Shown piece after piece: positions 1 through 8,843 of a DNA stretch of 26,346 nt. The position numbers and the translations under genes were made by a program. The DNA is from an uncultured Eubacteriales bacterium (GTDB lineage: Bacteria > Bacillota > Clostridia > Monoglobales > Monoglobaceae): assembly GCA_900545865.1 (NCBI GenBank), contig URAN01000038.1, positions 1 through 26,346 on the forward strand, read 5' to 3'. Numbering within the stretch: the first letter of the stretch is position 1; each line of letters starts with the position of its first letter. Under the pieces are notes generated by a model, which searched no databases, was not told the DNA's origin, and saw nothing but the letters and a program-made list of their open reading frames with translations.

Positions 1-24
1 GAAAAGGTTTTTTACAAAAAATTT

Positions 25-53
25 GACCGCTGACTTTAACTTTGTCAGCGGTC
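25..53. terminator. Inverted repeat, likely bidirectional terminator
   Basis: A perfect 10-bp stem (25-34 with 44-53, GACCGCTGAC arms) encloses a 9-nt loop. On the minus strand the stem is followed by a T-rich run (AAATTTTTT), which fits an intrinsic terminator; on the plus strand the tail is weaker (TGCTTTATT). It probably ends a gene lying outside the window and sits just upstream of the truncated peptidase frame. Confidence 0.6.
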
Positions 54-153
54 TGCTTTATTAATTTGTTTTTTACTGATTTTTCAGACAGGCACAATAA
101 TATTTGCGGATGACGAGACCGATGAGGTTTCGTGCGATGAATTCGGACGGGGC

Positions 154-2013
154 TTGGCAACGATGACAAAGGAGCAATGGGATGCATTTAATGCCAAAAT
201 TCCCATGATAGTTGATGTTAAGCCGAATTCAAAAGCTTTGAACAGGACGGAAGAAAGCACTGAAAACCGAGCGGTGACATATGCCGATACAGAGGAAGAG
301 GTTCAAGCGGCAGAGTTGGGAAGTGAAATGACATATGTTTATCCGGGTCAAAGCTCGGGCGGTTCGGTTGCGCCGAGCGAGTTTCCTCTGACCAGTGCGG
401 TTGATGTAAGCCAATCACTTACTTTCCCGCCGATAGGCAATCAAGGCAGCATGAATTCATGTGTTGCGTGGTCGCTGACATATTATCAGCTTACAAACAA
501 TAATTGTGCTGTACGCGGATTAAATGCAAAAACCGCATCGGGCGGCACGGTAAACGCCAATATTATGTCGCCGCGGTTCACATATACTCTGATAAACGGC
601 GGTCTTAACGTGCCTACGTTTTATGATGAGGCATGTGCGGCGGTAATGAGCTATGGCGCGCCGTCGGCGAATGACTTTTCATCTGCGATGAACACATCTA
701 ACATCAAAGGCTGGTGTACCTCCGCCGATACATGGACAAAAGCAATTTATAATAAACCGCAAAAAATAACATACGGATATATAAATACATCGTCAACGGT
801 AAATTCCGAAACGCAAGGCGTTATCAACCTCAAAAGAATTTTGTCAAACGGATATGTTGTAACAATCCCGACATTTGTCAATTCTTTTAACTATACAAAA
901 AATACAACGGGAAGAGTATGGGGCTGTCGGTATGCATCGGATACCGAACTCGGCGGACACGCTATGACCGTTGTCGGTTATGATGATGACTTTTGGGTTG
1001 ACGTAAACGGAAACAGCCGCCGCGACAGCGGTGAAACAGGGGCGTTTAAAATAGCAAATTCGTGGGGGACAAATGTATCGAATTACACAAACGGATATGT
1101 GTGGGTGCCGTATGACGCATTAGGCAACGTAAGCGCCGTGTCGGGCGCAACAACCAAACGCAGCCCTGTTTTCAGTGCCTATTATTTCATAGAGCCGCAA
1201 AAGGATTATACGCCGTTGCTTGTTGCGGATGTAACAATGAAAACGGACAAAAGAAATCAGGTTGCAATAGAGCTTGGGGTGTCCGATGCCGAGAGTTCGG
1301 AACCGAAAAGTATGATAAGCGCGGTGAATAATTATAATATTGCGTTTAATACAATGGCGAAAAGTTGGCTTGTGGATATAGATAATCGTTCATTGCTTGA
1401 CAAAAACTTTTCGGGCGGAAACGGAAACGAAACCGTTACAATTCCGTTTGATTTAACGCCCGTGGTTAAAAGGGCTTACGCCTCAAAAGGATTTAAGGCA
1501 GGTACGACATTAAAACTTTATGTTAAAGTTACCGATGATGTTAATAACGGCTCGTCCGTTACATTGAACGATGTTAAAATAACAGAGCCGATAACGGGAA
1601 GAGAAAAAGAGTGTTCGGATAAAACGATATTGACCGCAAGTAACAACAGTGTTGTCAAAACAGTGGATTTTAGCATAAGTCCTATTGTGGGGCATAGTGA
1701 AACCCAGGATATAACCGTTATGTTTAACAGTAATATACGGGAATCATCGTTATCGGGGAATATCTCACTTAAAACCCCGAACAATTCGGCAATAGAACCC
1801 GAATATTCGGTGAACGGAAACAGGCTTACCGTTTATTCGCCCGAAACGGAAAATATTGACGGATATGAGAGCGATACAAAGTACGAATTGACTTTAAAAC
1901 CTCAAATTAGGTCGCTCGGAGGAAATAATTTAATAAATGATAAAAAATTTACATTTATATACTTGACGATTTCTATGTTTACTGGTAAAATAATAGTAAA
2001 TGGGAGGTTATAA
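154..2013 (+). CDS. Papain-family (C1) cysteine peptidase with C-terminal SbsA-type Ig-like domain; 5' end probably lost
   Basis: Counted from the TTG at 154 (619 aa), the C1 catalytic set is complete: Gln97 (oxyanion hole) and Cys103 in GNQGSMNSCVAWS, His269 in GGHAMTVVGY, and Asn302 in IANSWGT. A calcium-loop-like stretch DVNGNSRRDSGE (283-294) lies between His and Asn, as in other secreted bacterial C1 enzymes. Residues of about 507-612 resemble a Big_5/SbsA Ig-like domain. The start is doubtful: the TTG has no good ribosome site, and the same frame stays open upstream to a stop at 37-39. That upstream part encodes a hydrophobic run ending TGTIIFA-DDE, which looks like the end of a signal peptide with no start codon. 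The last 15 or so codons overlap the promoter of the next gene. A cell-surface or secreted protease is inferred; it may now be a pseudogene. Confidence 0.72.
   Translation: MATMTKEQWDAFNAKIPMIVDVKPNSKALNRTEESTENRAVTYADTEEEVQAAELGSEMTYVYPGQSSGGSVAPSEFPLTSAVDVSQSLTFPPIGNQGSMNSCVAWSLTYYQLTNNNCAVRGLNAKTASGGTVNANIMSPRFTYTLINGGLNVPTFYDEACAAVMSYGAPSANDFSSAMNTSNIKGWCTSADTWTKAIYNKPQKITYGYINTSSTVNSETQGVINLKRILSNGYVVTIPTFVNSFNYTKNTTGRVWGCRYASDTELGGHAMTVVGYDDDFWVDVNGNSRRDSGETGAFKIANSWGTNVSNYTNGYVWVPYDALGNVSAVSGATTKRSPVFSAYYFIEPQKDYTPLLVADVTMKTDKRNQVAIELGVSDAESSEPKSMISAVNNYNIAFNTMAKSWLVDIDNRSLLDKNFSGGNGNETVTIPFDLTPVVKRAYASKGFKAGTTLKLYVKVTDDVNNGSSVTLNDVKITEPITGREKECSDKTILTASNNSVVKTVDFSISPIVGHSETQDITVMFNSNIRESSLSGNISLKTPNNSAIEPEYSVNGNRLTVYSPETENIDGYESDTKYELTLKPQIRSLGGNNLINDKKFTFIYLTISMFTGKIIVNGRL
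1963..1991 (+). promoter_or_regulatory. Sigma-A-type promoter for the surface-protein gene at 2016
   Basis: TTGACG (1963-1968), 17-bp spacer, TAAAAT (1986-1991), lying inside the last codons of the peptidase gene. The GGGAGG ribosome site follows just before the ATG at 2016. The downstream gene can therefore be transcribed without the peptidase gene, but the leader would be very short. Confidence 0.6.
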
Positions 2014-2015
2014 CT

Positions 2016-3884
2016 ATGAAAAGAAAGCTATTTACACTAATCGGAGTATTGGTAATACTGGCAGGCGCAATAAATGCGTCAGCCGAAACGCCGATTAAAC
2101 TTAACAACTTCAATATCTACACAAAAGACGGAGAAGCTATACATACTCGCGCAACAATAAGAACATATTTTTCGGGTGATGATAAAATTCAATTGGATAC
2201 AGAGCCACAGCTCAAAGCCCCGTCAGAAAATTTGTTCGGTATTTGCAAAGACTATGACTATATGCTGACATATGATTTTAAGACAACCGATGCCGAAAAT
2301 CCGTATCCCGCTATAGATAAAATGCAGGTCGAAATTACAATGCCTAAGTCAGACGGCGGCCGCAGTCAAACGCTCGGAAGAAATTTCAGGCTGTACTATA
2401 TCGCCGCAGGTGCCGAGCCGACAGAAGTGAATTCTAATGCGATTACAGACGGTGTTTCTTTTGAGGCGGACAAACTCGGAAGATACGCATTGTATTTTGA
2501 TGAGGCGGTATACGATGTCATATTCTATTCGGATGTGCCGACATATGACGATGACGGAATACCGATTGAACCGGAGCCGTATGAGGTAATAAAGGACAAA
2601 AAGGCGTTTGATACGGTTGAATTTCCCGAAATTCCCAAAAAGGACGGCTATGTGTTTACCGGGTGGAAGGAACACCGCGGCAGCAGATTGACGTTTTCAT
2701 ATCCTCAACCCAACTATGTGCTGAATCCGGGTGTATATTATGCGTCATGGTGTCTCGAGAGTGAGTATCAGCCTATTATATTAACGCTCTCTTCCGAAAG
2801 CACGATTGCAAAGGGCAAAGAGGATGGACAAAAAATCACGCTTAAAACGAATTACGGTATGTTTGCCGACGGTGATGAATTTCCGTCCGAATGGCGCGCA
2901 CAATATGATGCTGAATCGGACGAAGATGCAAAAAAGGAAATTCTTTCGAATTGGAAGGCGCACTGGAATATAGTCGGCAGCGATGATGTTATGATAGAGA
3001 GTGCCCGGAGAATCGATGATAAGACCGTGGAATTTGTATTGTCGGGTAACAGCAGCAATGTTTACGGAAACGCAAACTTGTATGTTGAATTTGACAGCTC
3101 GCTGTTATGGCCCGTGCCTTATGAAGAGGACGGCGCGATAATTGAGGATGATACAAAGATAAAAATGGATAAAGACGGCGTAAGAGAAAAGATGTACAGG
3201 TCGGACAATGCTATAACGATAAGCGGACAGTCAAGACCGTCATCGGGCGGAGGACATTCGTCAAGCTCGTTTGTTGTTCGGTTCAACACCAACGGCGGCA
3301 GCGACATAGCTCAAAAGAGCGTTAAGAGAAATACAAAAGTCGGCGAAATTCAAGAACCGACCAAAGACGGATTTATATTTGACGGCTGGTATACGGATAA
3401 AGCTTTAAATAATAAGTTTGACCCCGATACAAAAGTTACTTCTTCAATGACTTTGTATGCAAAATGGACGGTTGAACCCGTTGATGATTCAAAGAGCAAA
3501 ATCGTGCTTGCGATAGGCAAAAAAGAGGCAACCGTTTTCGGTGAAACAAAAATCAATGATGTTGCGCCGCTTATCCGAAACAACAGGACGATGCTTCCGT
3601 CAAGGTTTGTTGCCGAAAGCCTGGGCGCGGTTGTAAGCTGGAACGAGGAGAAAGAGCTTGTCACAATTAAGGGCAAGGACAAAGACGGCGGCGATGTGAC
3701 AATATTAATCACAATCGGAGCGGAATACGCAACGGTCAACGGCGAAGCCGTTAAACTCGACAGCCCCGCATTCCTCGAAAATGACCGCACATATACACCG
3801 ATAAGATTTATTTCGGAAAGACTCAGCGCAAGCGTGGAATGGAACGAGAATGATAACAGCGTGATTATAACCAAAAATAATTAA
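2016..3884 (+). CDS. Secreted surface protein with InlB-type repeats and C-terminal copper-amine-oxidase-N-like domain
   Basis: 622 aa. The N-terminus has a clear signal peptide (MKRKLF, then a hydrophobic core), with a likely cleavage after Ala23 in ASA-ET. Residues of about 166-246 look like a degenerate Listeria-Bacteroides (InlB B) repeat (...KKDGYVFTGWKE...). Residues 419-485 are a canonical one (VRFNTNGGS...GFIFDGWYTD...LYAKW), preceded by a Gly/Ser linker at 407-418. Residues of about 495-620 match the copper amine oxidase N-terminal domain family (NNRTMLPSRFVAESLGA...DRTYTPIRFISE), which in Clostridia is commonly a C-terminal wall-associated module and does not imply oxidase activity. 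The ATG is 2 bp after the peptidase stop and is preceded by GGGAGG. Role inferred: adhesion or matrix binding. Confidence 0.85.
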   Translation: MKRKLFTLIGVLVILAGAINASAETPIKLNNFNIYTKDGEAIHTRATIRTYFSGDDKIQLDTEPQLKAPSENLFGICKDYDYMLTYDFKTTDAENPYPAIDKMQVEITMPKSDGGRSQTLGRNFRLYYIAAGAEPTEVNSNAITDGVSFEADKLGRYALYFDEAVYDVIFYSDVPTYDDDGIPIEPEPYEVIKDKKAFDTVEFPEIPKKDGYVFTGWKEHRGSRLTFSYPQPNYVLNPGVYYASWCLESEYQPIILTLSSESTIAKGKEDGQKITLKTNYGMFADGDEFPSEWRAQYDAESDEDAKKEILSNWKAHWNIVGSDDVMIESARRIDDKTVEFVLSGNSSNVYGNANLYVEFDSSLLWPVPYEEDGAIIEDDTKIKMDKDGVREKMYRSDNAITISGQSRPSSGGGHSSSSFVVRFNTNGGSDIAQKSVKRNTKVGEIQEPTKDGFIFDGWYTDKALNNKFDPDTKVTSSMTLYAKWTVEPVDDSKSKIVLAIGKKEATVFGETKINDVAPLIRNNRTMLPSRFVAESLGAVVSWNEEKELVTIKGKDKDGGDVTILITIGAEYATVNGEAVKLDSPAFLENDRTYTPIRFISERLSASVEWNENDNSVIITKNN

Positions 3885-3947
3885 TGCGTTATCGATATTT
3901 GAACCGTAAATCATAAAAGGAGTATGTAAAAGAGTACGGAAAATGAT

Positions 3948-3980
3948 GCGACCCTCAAAAGTCAAGCTTTTGAGGGTCGC
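3948..3980. terminator. Strong bidirectional terminator between convergent genes
   Basis: A perfect 14-bp stem (3948-3961 with 3967-3980) has a 5-nt loop. It is followed by AGTTTTGTTATTT on the plus strand and ATCATTTT on the minus strand. It serves the plus-strand surface protein (stop 3884) and the minus-strand GH5 gene (stop 3988). Confidence 0.85.
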
Positions 3981-3987
3981 AGTTTTG

Positions 3988-5823
3988 TTATTTCATAATT
4001 TTGTTATATTCACGGCTGTCGAGCATAAATCCGTTGTCGGTAAGCATTTCTTCACCGAATGCCGCCCTAATGTCGCTCTCATCCGCGGTTTTTATATCCA
4101 CGCGGTTAATATTCTTGTTATAAAGACCCCAGCCGTCATACCACGCATTTACCGCCTTGTACGTCCATTTGACGCGGTTTAAACCTATCTCGTCATATTG
4201 ACCCGAGGCATAACGCTGTCCCTCTTTATTATTATATTCGCCGACAAGAATTGCCGTTTTGTATTTTTCGCGCGCAAGCTCGGTCATTTCTTTGAGCCTG
4301 CCGTCTATATTTGATTTTGTTACATCATACAGATGCAGCTGATACATCATATTATCCCACCCCATGGTTTCGGGGTCGGGCAGGTTATATATGCTCCATA
4401 TTCCCTCAACGGTTATGACATGGGTGTCGCCCGTCTTTCGTATTGCCTTTATCATTCGGTCATAGACGTTGTTGGTAAGCCGTATCGCGTCACCGCTGCC
4501 TGCCTGCCATGCTCTTGTGCCGGTATAACCGCCGTTATTCATCGGCTCGTTCATTATATCATATGCGGCAACAACCGGGTTATCTTTATATCTTTCGGCA
4601 ATCGCAACCCACAGATTTTCCATTATGGTAAGATTATTTTCATTGTTATAAAGCTCGTTTTTGCCGGCAACGCCCGTGCTTTGATTCATACTTTGACCGC
4701 CGGGACAGCCGTGCATATCGAGTATGACATAAAGACCGTGAGCGGCGCATTGTTCGATAATTTTGTCCAAGCGTTTAAACCCGTCATTGTCATCATGTCT
4801 GACCGTAAACCAGTTGCCGCTGCTGTTCATAAAGTTTCTGTACCAGAACGGAATTCTGACACAGTTAAATCCGAGAGCCTCGATTTTGGCAAAATCGTCA
4901 TCCGTTATAAAGCTGTCTTCATACAGGGTAATCAGTTCTTCTGCCTTTTTCCGACCGAAACGGCTCTCTAACACACCGATTGCGTCGGAATATGAGAATT
5001 GTTCGTCTTTTGCCTCTATCGGACACATCCACATCTCCATCATAAGCCAGCTTCCGAGGTTTACGCCGTTTAAAATAACTTCATTCTCATCGCTGCCGCT
5101 GACAAGCCGTCCGTCTTTTACATAGAGCATATTTTCGATTTTGGGATTTGTATTGTCAAACGAGGGCTGTTGTGATTCGTCGTCGTCAATCATCTTATAT
5201 ATTCTCTCGAATGTTATTATGCTCTGTTCGATTGTGTATTCCGAAAAAGGCAAAAAGCAATTGTTTTGGTCGCCTTTCATTATTCCGAAATCGGTCACGA
5301 TGCGGACATAATCCGCCGCCCAACCCGAAATCTCTTCGGTGTCGTTATACGTCAGCATAAGGTTCGGCGGAGGAATCTCTCTGCCGATATACGCCTTGTA
5401 TGTAAGCACAAGAACCTTTGCTGCTTCTTCTCTGGTTATTGTGTCATAGGGCGAAAAAATGCCGTTGCCTCTGCCGTTTAAAATGCCGAGCGCGTATGCC
5501 TCGGCAACGCTTTTGTCATTGGTGTCCGAAAAAGGCGCGTCAGCGGTGTTCGCCGTCATTTTTTCAACGGTTGTGCCTTTTATGTCGGCAAGAAAGCTTA
5601 CCGCGAGACGTGCGAACTGTAACCTTGTTATGTCCGTTGTGTACAAATCTTGTAAATCCTCGGGAACATAACCTTTTTCTATTGCGGAATTTACTTCGTT
5701 CTCCGCCCAAAACGACGGCTCGCCCTTTGCATAAGCGGACGAAAGAGCCGTCAAAGTCAAGCCGAGTGCGCACAGCGCCGCGCCTGTGCGTTTGAGTATT
5801 TTATGTTTCATTTTAATATTCAT
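3988..5823 (-). CDS. SLH-anchored GH5-family beta-glucanase (BglC/exo-1,3-glucanase-like)
   Basis: 611 aa. Signal peptide (about 1-32, ALSSAYA), then SLH modules over about 35-210 that would hold the enzyme on the cell wall, then a GH5 barrel from about 230. Seen in the barrel: GVNLGSWLMMEMWM (253-266), Arg323 (CVRIPFW), His371 (DMHG), the acid/base Glu426 in IMNEP, HLYD (497-500), and the nucleophile Glu529 in ILVGEY. The GVNLGSWL opening is typical of exo-beta-1,3-glucanase-like GH5 proteins, but the true substrate (beta-1,3/1,4-glucan or another) cannot be read from sequence. The start is uncertain: GGGAG sits almost against the first ATG (5823), and is about 13 nt from the second ATG (codon 5, 5811). 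No clear promoter lies in the 80 bp upstream, so read-through from glnN past its terminator is possible. Confidence 0.88.
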   Translation of the reverse strand: MNIKMKHKILKRTGAALCALGLTLTALSSAYAKGEPSFWAENEVNSAIEKGYVPEDLQDLYTTDITRLQFARLAVSFLADIKGTTVEKMTANTADAPFSDTNDKSVAEAYALGILNGRGNGIFSPYDTITREEAAKVLVLTYKAYIGREIPPPNLMLTYNDTEEISGWAADYVRIVTDFGIMKGDQNNCFLPFSEYTIEQSIITFERIYKMIDDDESQQPSFDNTNPKIENMLYVKDGRLVSGSDENEVILNGVNLGSWLMMEMWMCPIEAKDEQFSYSDAIGVLESRFGRKKAEELITLYEDSFITDDDFAKIEALGFNCVRIPFWYRNFMNSSGNWFTVRHDDNDGFKRLDKIIEQCAAHGLYVILDMHGCPGGQSMNQSTGVAGKNELYNNENNLTIMENLWVAIAERYKDNPVVAAYDIMNEPMNNGGYTGTRAWQAGSGDAIRLTNNVYDRMIKAIRKTGDTHVITVEGIWSIYNLPDPETMGWDNMMYQLHLYDVTKSNIDGRLKEMTELAREKYKTAILVGEYNNKEGQRYASGQYDEIGLNRVKWTYKAVNAWYDGWGLYNKNINRVDIKTADESDIRAAFGEEMLTDNGFMLDSREYNKIMK

Positions 5824-5854
5824 TCTCCCAAAAGTTGTCTTTAAATGTCATTAA

Positions 5855-5883
5855 AATCGGAACGGTTTTATGCCGTTCCGATT
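5855..5883 (-). terminator. Intrinsic terminator after glnN
   Basis: An 11-bp perfect stem (5855-5865 with 5873-5883; AATCGGAACGG arms) with a 7-nt loop is followed on the minus strand by TTTTAATG. It lies 21 bp past the glnN stop and before the GH5 gene. Confidence 0.75.
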
Positions 5884-5903
5884 AATTTGTTTGTATTGTC
5901 TAA

Positions 5904-8000
5904 TCATTCCTGAATACTGAACAAAAGGTCGCCGTAGGTCGGGAAAGGCCAGTATTCCTTTGCCGTATAGACCTCCATGTAATCCGCAATACCGCGAACC
6001 TTTTCCATTCGCGCCAAAACGGTGTCGTGATAATATTCCGCAGCCTTTTGTGCGCCCGACATATTATGTGCCGTGTGCACCTCTTTGTCGAGTTCTTCAA
6101 GGTTTTCGAACAATGCCGAAAGTTTATCTGAAAGTGCGGAAATCAGATTTTCTTCCATAGAGCAATTCACCGATGCACAAACAAGTTTTTTCGCTGCGGT
6201 TTCATCGCTCAAAAGCTTGATATACTCACAAACCGCCGGGATAATATCCTGGCGCGCCATTTCGAGCATCGTCAAGGCCTCGATATTTATTACCTTGCTG
6301 TAATTTTCAAGCATAATCTCATATCTCGAAACAACTTCGTCACGGGTTAAGATTCCGTGTGTTTCAAACAGCTTTATATTCTTATCCGCGATGAAATACG
6401 GAAGAGCCTCGGGGGTGGACGCAAGATTCAAAAGTCCGCGTCTTTTCGCCTCTTTGACCCATTCGTCGGAATAGTTATCATCGTTGAATATGATGCGCGC
6501 GTGTTTTTTGAGAGTATTTCTGAGCAGTTTATCAACCCCTGTCGAAAAATCATCTTCTTTTTCCAATATATCCGCGAACTGTCTGAGTGATTCCGCAACA
6601 GCGGTATTGAGCATAAAGTTCGGGCCGGATATTGAAAGGCTTGAACCCGGCATACGGAATTCGAATTTGTTTCCGGTAAAGGCGAACGGCGAAGTCCTGT
6701 TTCTGTCCGTTGTGTCCTTTACAAAATCCGGAAGAGCGTCAACGCCCGACGTCACTATCTCGCGCTCTTTTGCCATATAGCTTTCATCCTCGGCGATACA
6801 GCGTAAAACTTCTTTTAAATCATCGCCGACAAATATCGAGATTATCCACGGCGGCGCTTCGTTTCCGCCGAGACGGTGGTCGTTTCCGGCACTTGCGACC
6901 GAAATACGCAGCAAATCCTGATAATCGTCAACCGCTTTTATAACAGCGCACATAAATGTGAGAAACAGCTTGTTTTCAATCGGGTTCTTGCCCGGCTTTA
7001 ACAGGTTAAGACCCGTGTCCGTTCCGAGAGACCAGTTATCGTGTTTACCGCTTCCGTTTACACCGGCAAACGGCTTTTCGTGCAAGAGGCACTTCATACC
7101 GTGCTTTTCGGCAACTTTTTTCATTATCTCCATGGTAAGCTGGTTATGATCCGCTGCTATATTTCCCGAGGCATACACGGGCGCAAGCTCGTGCTGTGCC
7201 GGTGCAACTTCGTTGTGCTTGGTCTTTGCGCGGATTCCGAGCTTCCAAAGCTCGGTGTCAAGGTCACGCATATACTCTGAAACCCTTGTCTTTATTACGC
7301 CGAAATAATGGTCGTCAAGCTCTTGACCTTTCGGCGGCATTGCGCCGAACAAAGTGCGTCCCGTATATGTAATATCACGGCGTTTGAGCGCAATTTTTCT
7401 GTCTATCAAAAAGTATTCCTGTTCGGGGCCTACCGTTACGTTTACACGTTTAACATCGTCCAAACCGAACAGCTTTAAGACTCTGAGAGCCTGGGTATTC
7501 AAAGCCTCACGAGAGCGCAAAAGAGGTGTCTTTTTGTCAAGGGCAACACCGGTGTATGAACAAAATACGGTGGGTATACACAAAACGCCGTCTTTGATAA
7601 ACGCGTCCGATGTCGGATCCCACGCGGTATAACCTCTTGCCTCAAAGGTCGAGCGCAAGCCGCCCGACGGAAAGCTCGACGCGTCCGTTTCGCCTTTGAT
7701 AAGCTCCTTTCCCGATAGCTCCATAATAATCTTGTCTTCACCGTCGGGGGTTAAAAAGCTGTCGTGTTTTTCGGCAGTGATGCCCGTCATTGGCTGAAAC
7801 CAATGTGTAAAGTGCGTTACACCCTTTTCTATTGCCCAATCCTTCATCGCGTTTGCGACAACATCGGCAACCTCTTTGGTGAGTGTTACACCTTCTTCTT
7901 TTGTACGCTTTACCTGTTTATAAATTTCCTTTGGAAGTCTGTCGCGCATTATGGCGTTGTTAAATACCATACTGCCGAAAATTTCGGTTACATTTGGCAT
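5904..8000 (-). CDS. glnN: Glutamine synthetase type III
   Basis: 698 aa, in the usual size range of GSIII (about 700 aa, far longer than GSI/GlnA). It makes glutamine from glutamate, ammonium and ATP in the cytoplasm. Visible landmarks: GPEQEYF (191-197), the GSIII signature around NEVAPAQHELAPVY (263-276), HEKPFAGVNGSGKHDNWSL (307-325), and NDHRLGGNEAPPWIISIFVG (373-392). The ATG is preceded by AAAGGGG at good spacing. It starts only 32 bp after the stop of the SLH-only gene and has no promoter of its own in that gap. It therefore seems to be co-transcribed with the SLH gene from the consensus promoter near 8735-8760. No GlnR-type operator was recognised. Confidence 0.96.
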   Translation of the reverse strand: MPNVTEIFGSMVFNNAIMRDRLPKEIYKQVKRTKEEGVTLTKEVADVVANAMKDWAIEKGVTHFTHWFQPMTGITAEKHDSFLTPDGEDKIIMELSGKELIKGETDASSFPSGGLRSTFEARGYTAWDPTSDAFIKDGVLCIPTVFCSYTGVALDKKTPLLRSREALNTQALRVLKLFGLDDVKRVNVTVGPEQEYFLIDRKIALKRRDITYTGRTLFGAMPPKGQELDDHYFGVIKTRVSEYMRDLDTELWKLGIRAKTKHNEVAPAQHELAPVYASGNIAADHNQLTMEIMKKVAEKHGMKCLLHEKPFAGVNGSGKHDNWSLGTDTGLNLLKPGKNPIENKLFLTFMCAVIKAVDDYQDLLRISVASAGNDHRLGGNEAPPWIISIFVGDDLKEVLRCIAEDESYMAKEREIVTSGVDALPDFVKDTTDRNRTSPFAFTGNKFEFRMPGSSLSISGPNFMLNTAVAESLRQFADILEKEDDFSTGVDKLLRNTLKKHARIIFNDDNYSDEWVKEAKRRGLLNLASTPEALPYFIADKNIKLFETHGILTRDEVVSRYEIMLENYSKVINIEALTMLEMARQDIIPAVCEYIKLLSDETAAKKLVCASVNCSMEENLISALSDKLSALFENLEELDKEVHTAHNMSGAQKAAEYYHDTVLARMEKVRGIADYMEVYTAKEYWPFPTYGDLLFSIQE

Positions 8001-8032
8001 ATCGCTGCCCCTTTCAAAATATTATATATAAC

Positions 8033-8698
8033 TTACATAGGTGCATTTCCGTCAGGAAACGCACGATAGAGAACAAAGACTATCTCCGCACGCAAAATCG
8101 GGTCGTGAGGTCTGAATGTGCCTACGCCGTCCTGCGGAACGTCACCGGTTATAACTCCGTTATCCACCGCAGCGCATATATACGGGCGGTTAAATGATGA
8201 AACGTCCTGCCAGTCCCCAAACCTTGCGGCAAGAAATCCGTTGGGGTCTGTGTACTTTGATATGTCCAATCCGAGAGCCTTGACCATCGAAACGGCAACA
8301 TCTTCTCTCGATGCCGACTCGGTCGGCGAAAAGTACAGAGTTCCGTCCGATGCCTGAAACCCGGTCATATACGCCGTTGACGCATTTACATAAGGAAAGA
8401 ACCACTCTCCGTAAGGAACATCGGAATACGGCGATACCGAACTCGGAACCATCGGAATCCCGGTAATATTGACAAGCATTTTTGCATATTCGCATCTTTG
8501 AACCTCGTTCCACGGCAAGAACGAACCATCGCCGTAACCGCCGATTATACCTCTGTCGGCAAGGTTATAGATATAAGGCGCAGCCCATTCGCTTTCGGGA
8601 ACGTCCGTAAATAACTCTCTCGCTGAAGCGCTGAACCCACAGCAAGCTAACATAACGGTCATTGTGCAGACTGATACCAGCCTTTTAATTTTCATCAT
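8033..8698 (-). CDS. Small secreted protein made of three SLH domains
   Basis: 221 aa. Signal peptide ending near Ala26 (GFSASA-REL), followed by three SLH-like modules at about 28-85, 89-150 and 155-215 (FTDVPESEWAAPYIYNLADRGII, YSDVPYGEWFFPYVNAS, and the last ending FRPHDPILRAEIVFVLYRAF). There is no additional catalytic or binding domain, so it is only a wall-anchoring unit, perhaps a minor S-layer component. An AGGAGG ribosome site sits 6-7 nt before the ATG, and a perfect consensus promoter precedes it, so high expression is expected. glnN follows after 32 bp. SLH modules also occur in the nearby GH5 enzyme. Confidence 0.88.
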   Translation of the reverse strand: MMKIKRLVSVCTMTVMLACCGFSASARELFTDVPESEWAAPYIYNLADRGIIGGYGDGSFLPWNEVQRCEYAKMLVNITGIPMVPSSVSPYSDVPYGEWFFPYVNASTAYMTGFQASDGTLYFSPTESASREDVAVSMVKALGLDISKYTDPNGFLAARFGDWQDVSSFNRPYICAAVDNGVITGDVPQDGVGTFRPHDPILRAEIVFVLYRAFPDGNAPM

Positions 8699-8732
8699 AA
8701 TGAACCCTCCTGTTTACGATCATATGCCATAT

Positions 8733-8761
8733 ATTATATCCGAAATCCGCACTTTTGTCAA
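8733..8761 (-). promoter_or_regulatory. Perfect sigma-A promoter for the SLH gene and glnN
   Basis: On the minus strand: TTGACA (8761-8756), 17-bp spacer, TATAAT (8738-8733). All 12 consensus bases match. A short leader leads to the AGGAGGG ribosome site. Confidence 0.85.
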
Positions 8762-8843
8762 GTGAAGGCATCCGGGATACGAGACACGCAAAATATCATA
8801 AGGCTTATGACCGATTGTACGATGCTGCTGAACAATGTGCGTA

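Noticed and set aside
3350..3874. 174-codon minus-strand open frame opposite the surface protein
   Set aside because: Antisense to the copper-amine-oxidase-N and InlB-repeat coding region; Ser/Leu-rich shadow product without ribosome site.
4333..4971. 212-codon plus-strand open frame opposite the GH5 gene
   Set aside because: It is the antisense shadow of a well-supported glycosidase with intact catalytic residues, and no start signal is present.
7354..7741. Open frames opposite or out of frame within glnN
   Set aside because: All lie entirely inside the strongly conserved glnN frame and lack start signals.
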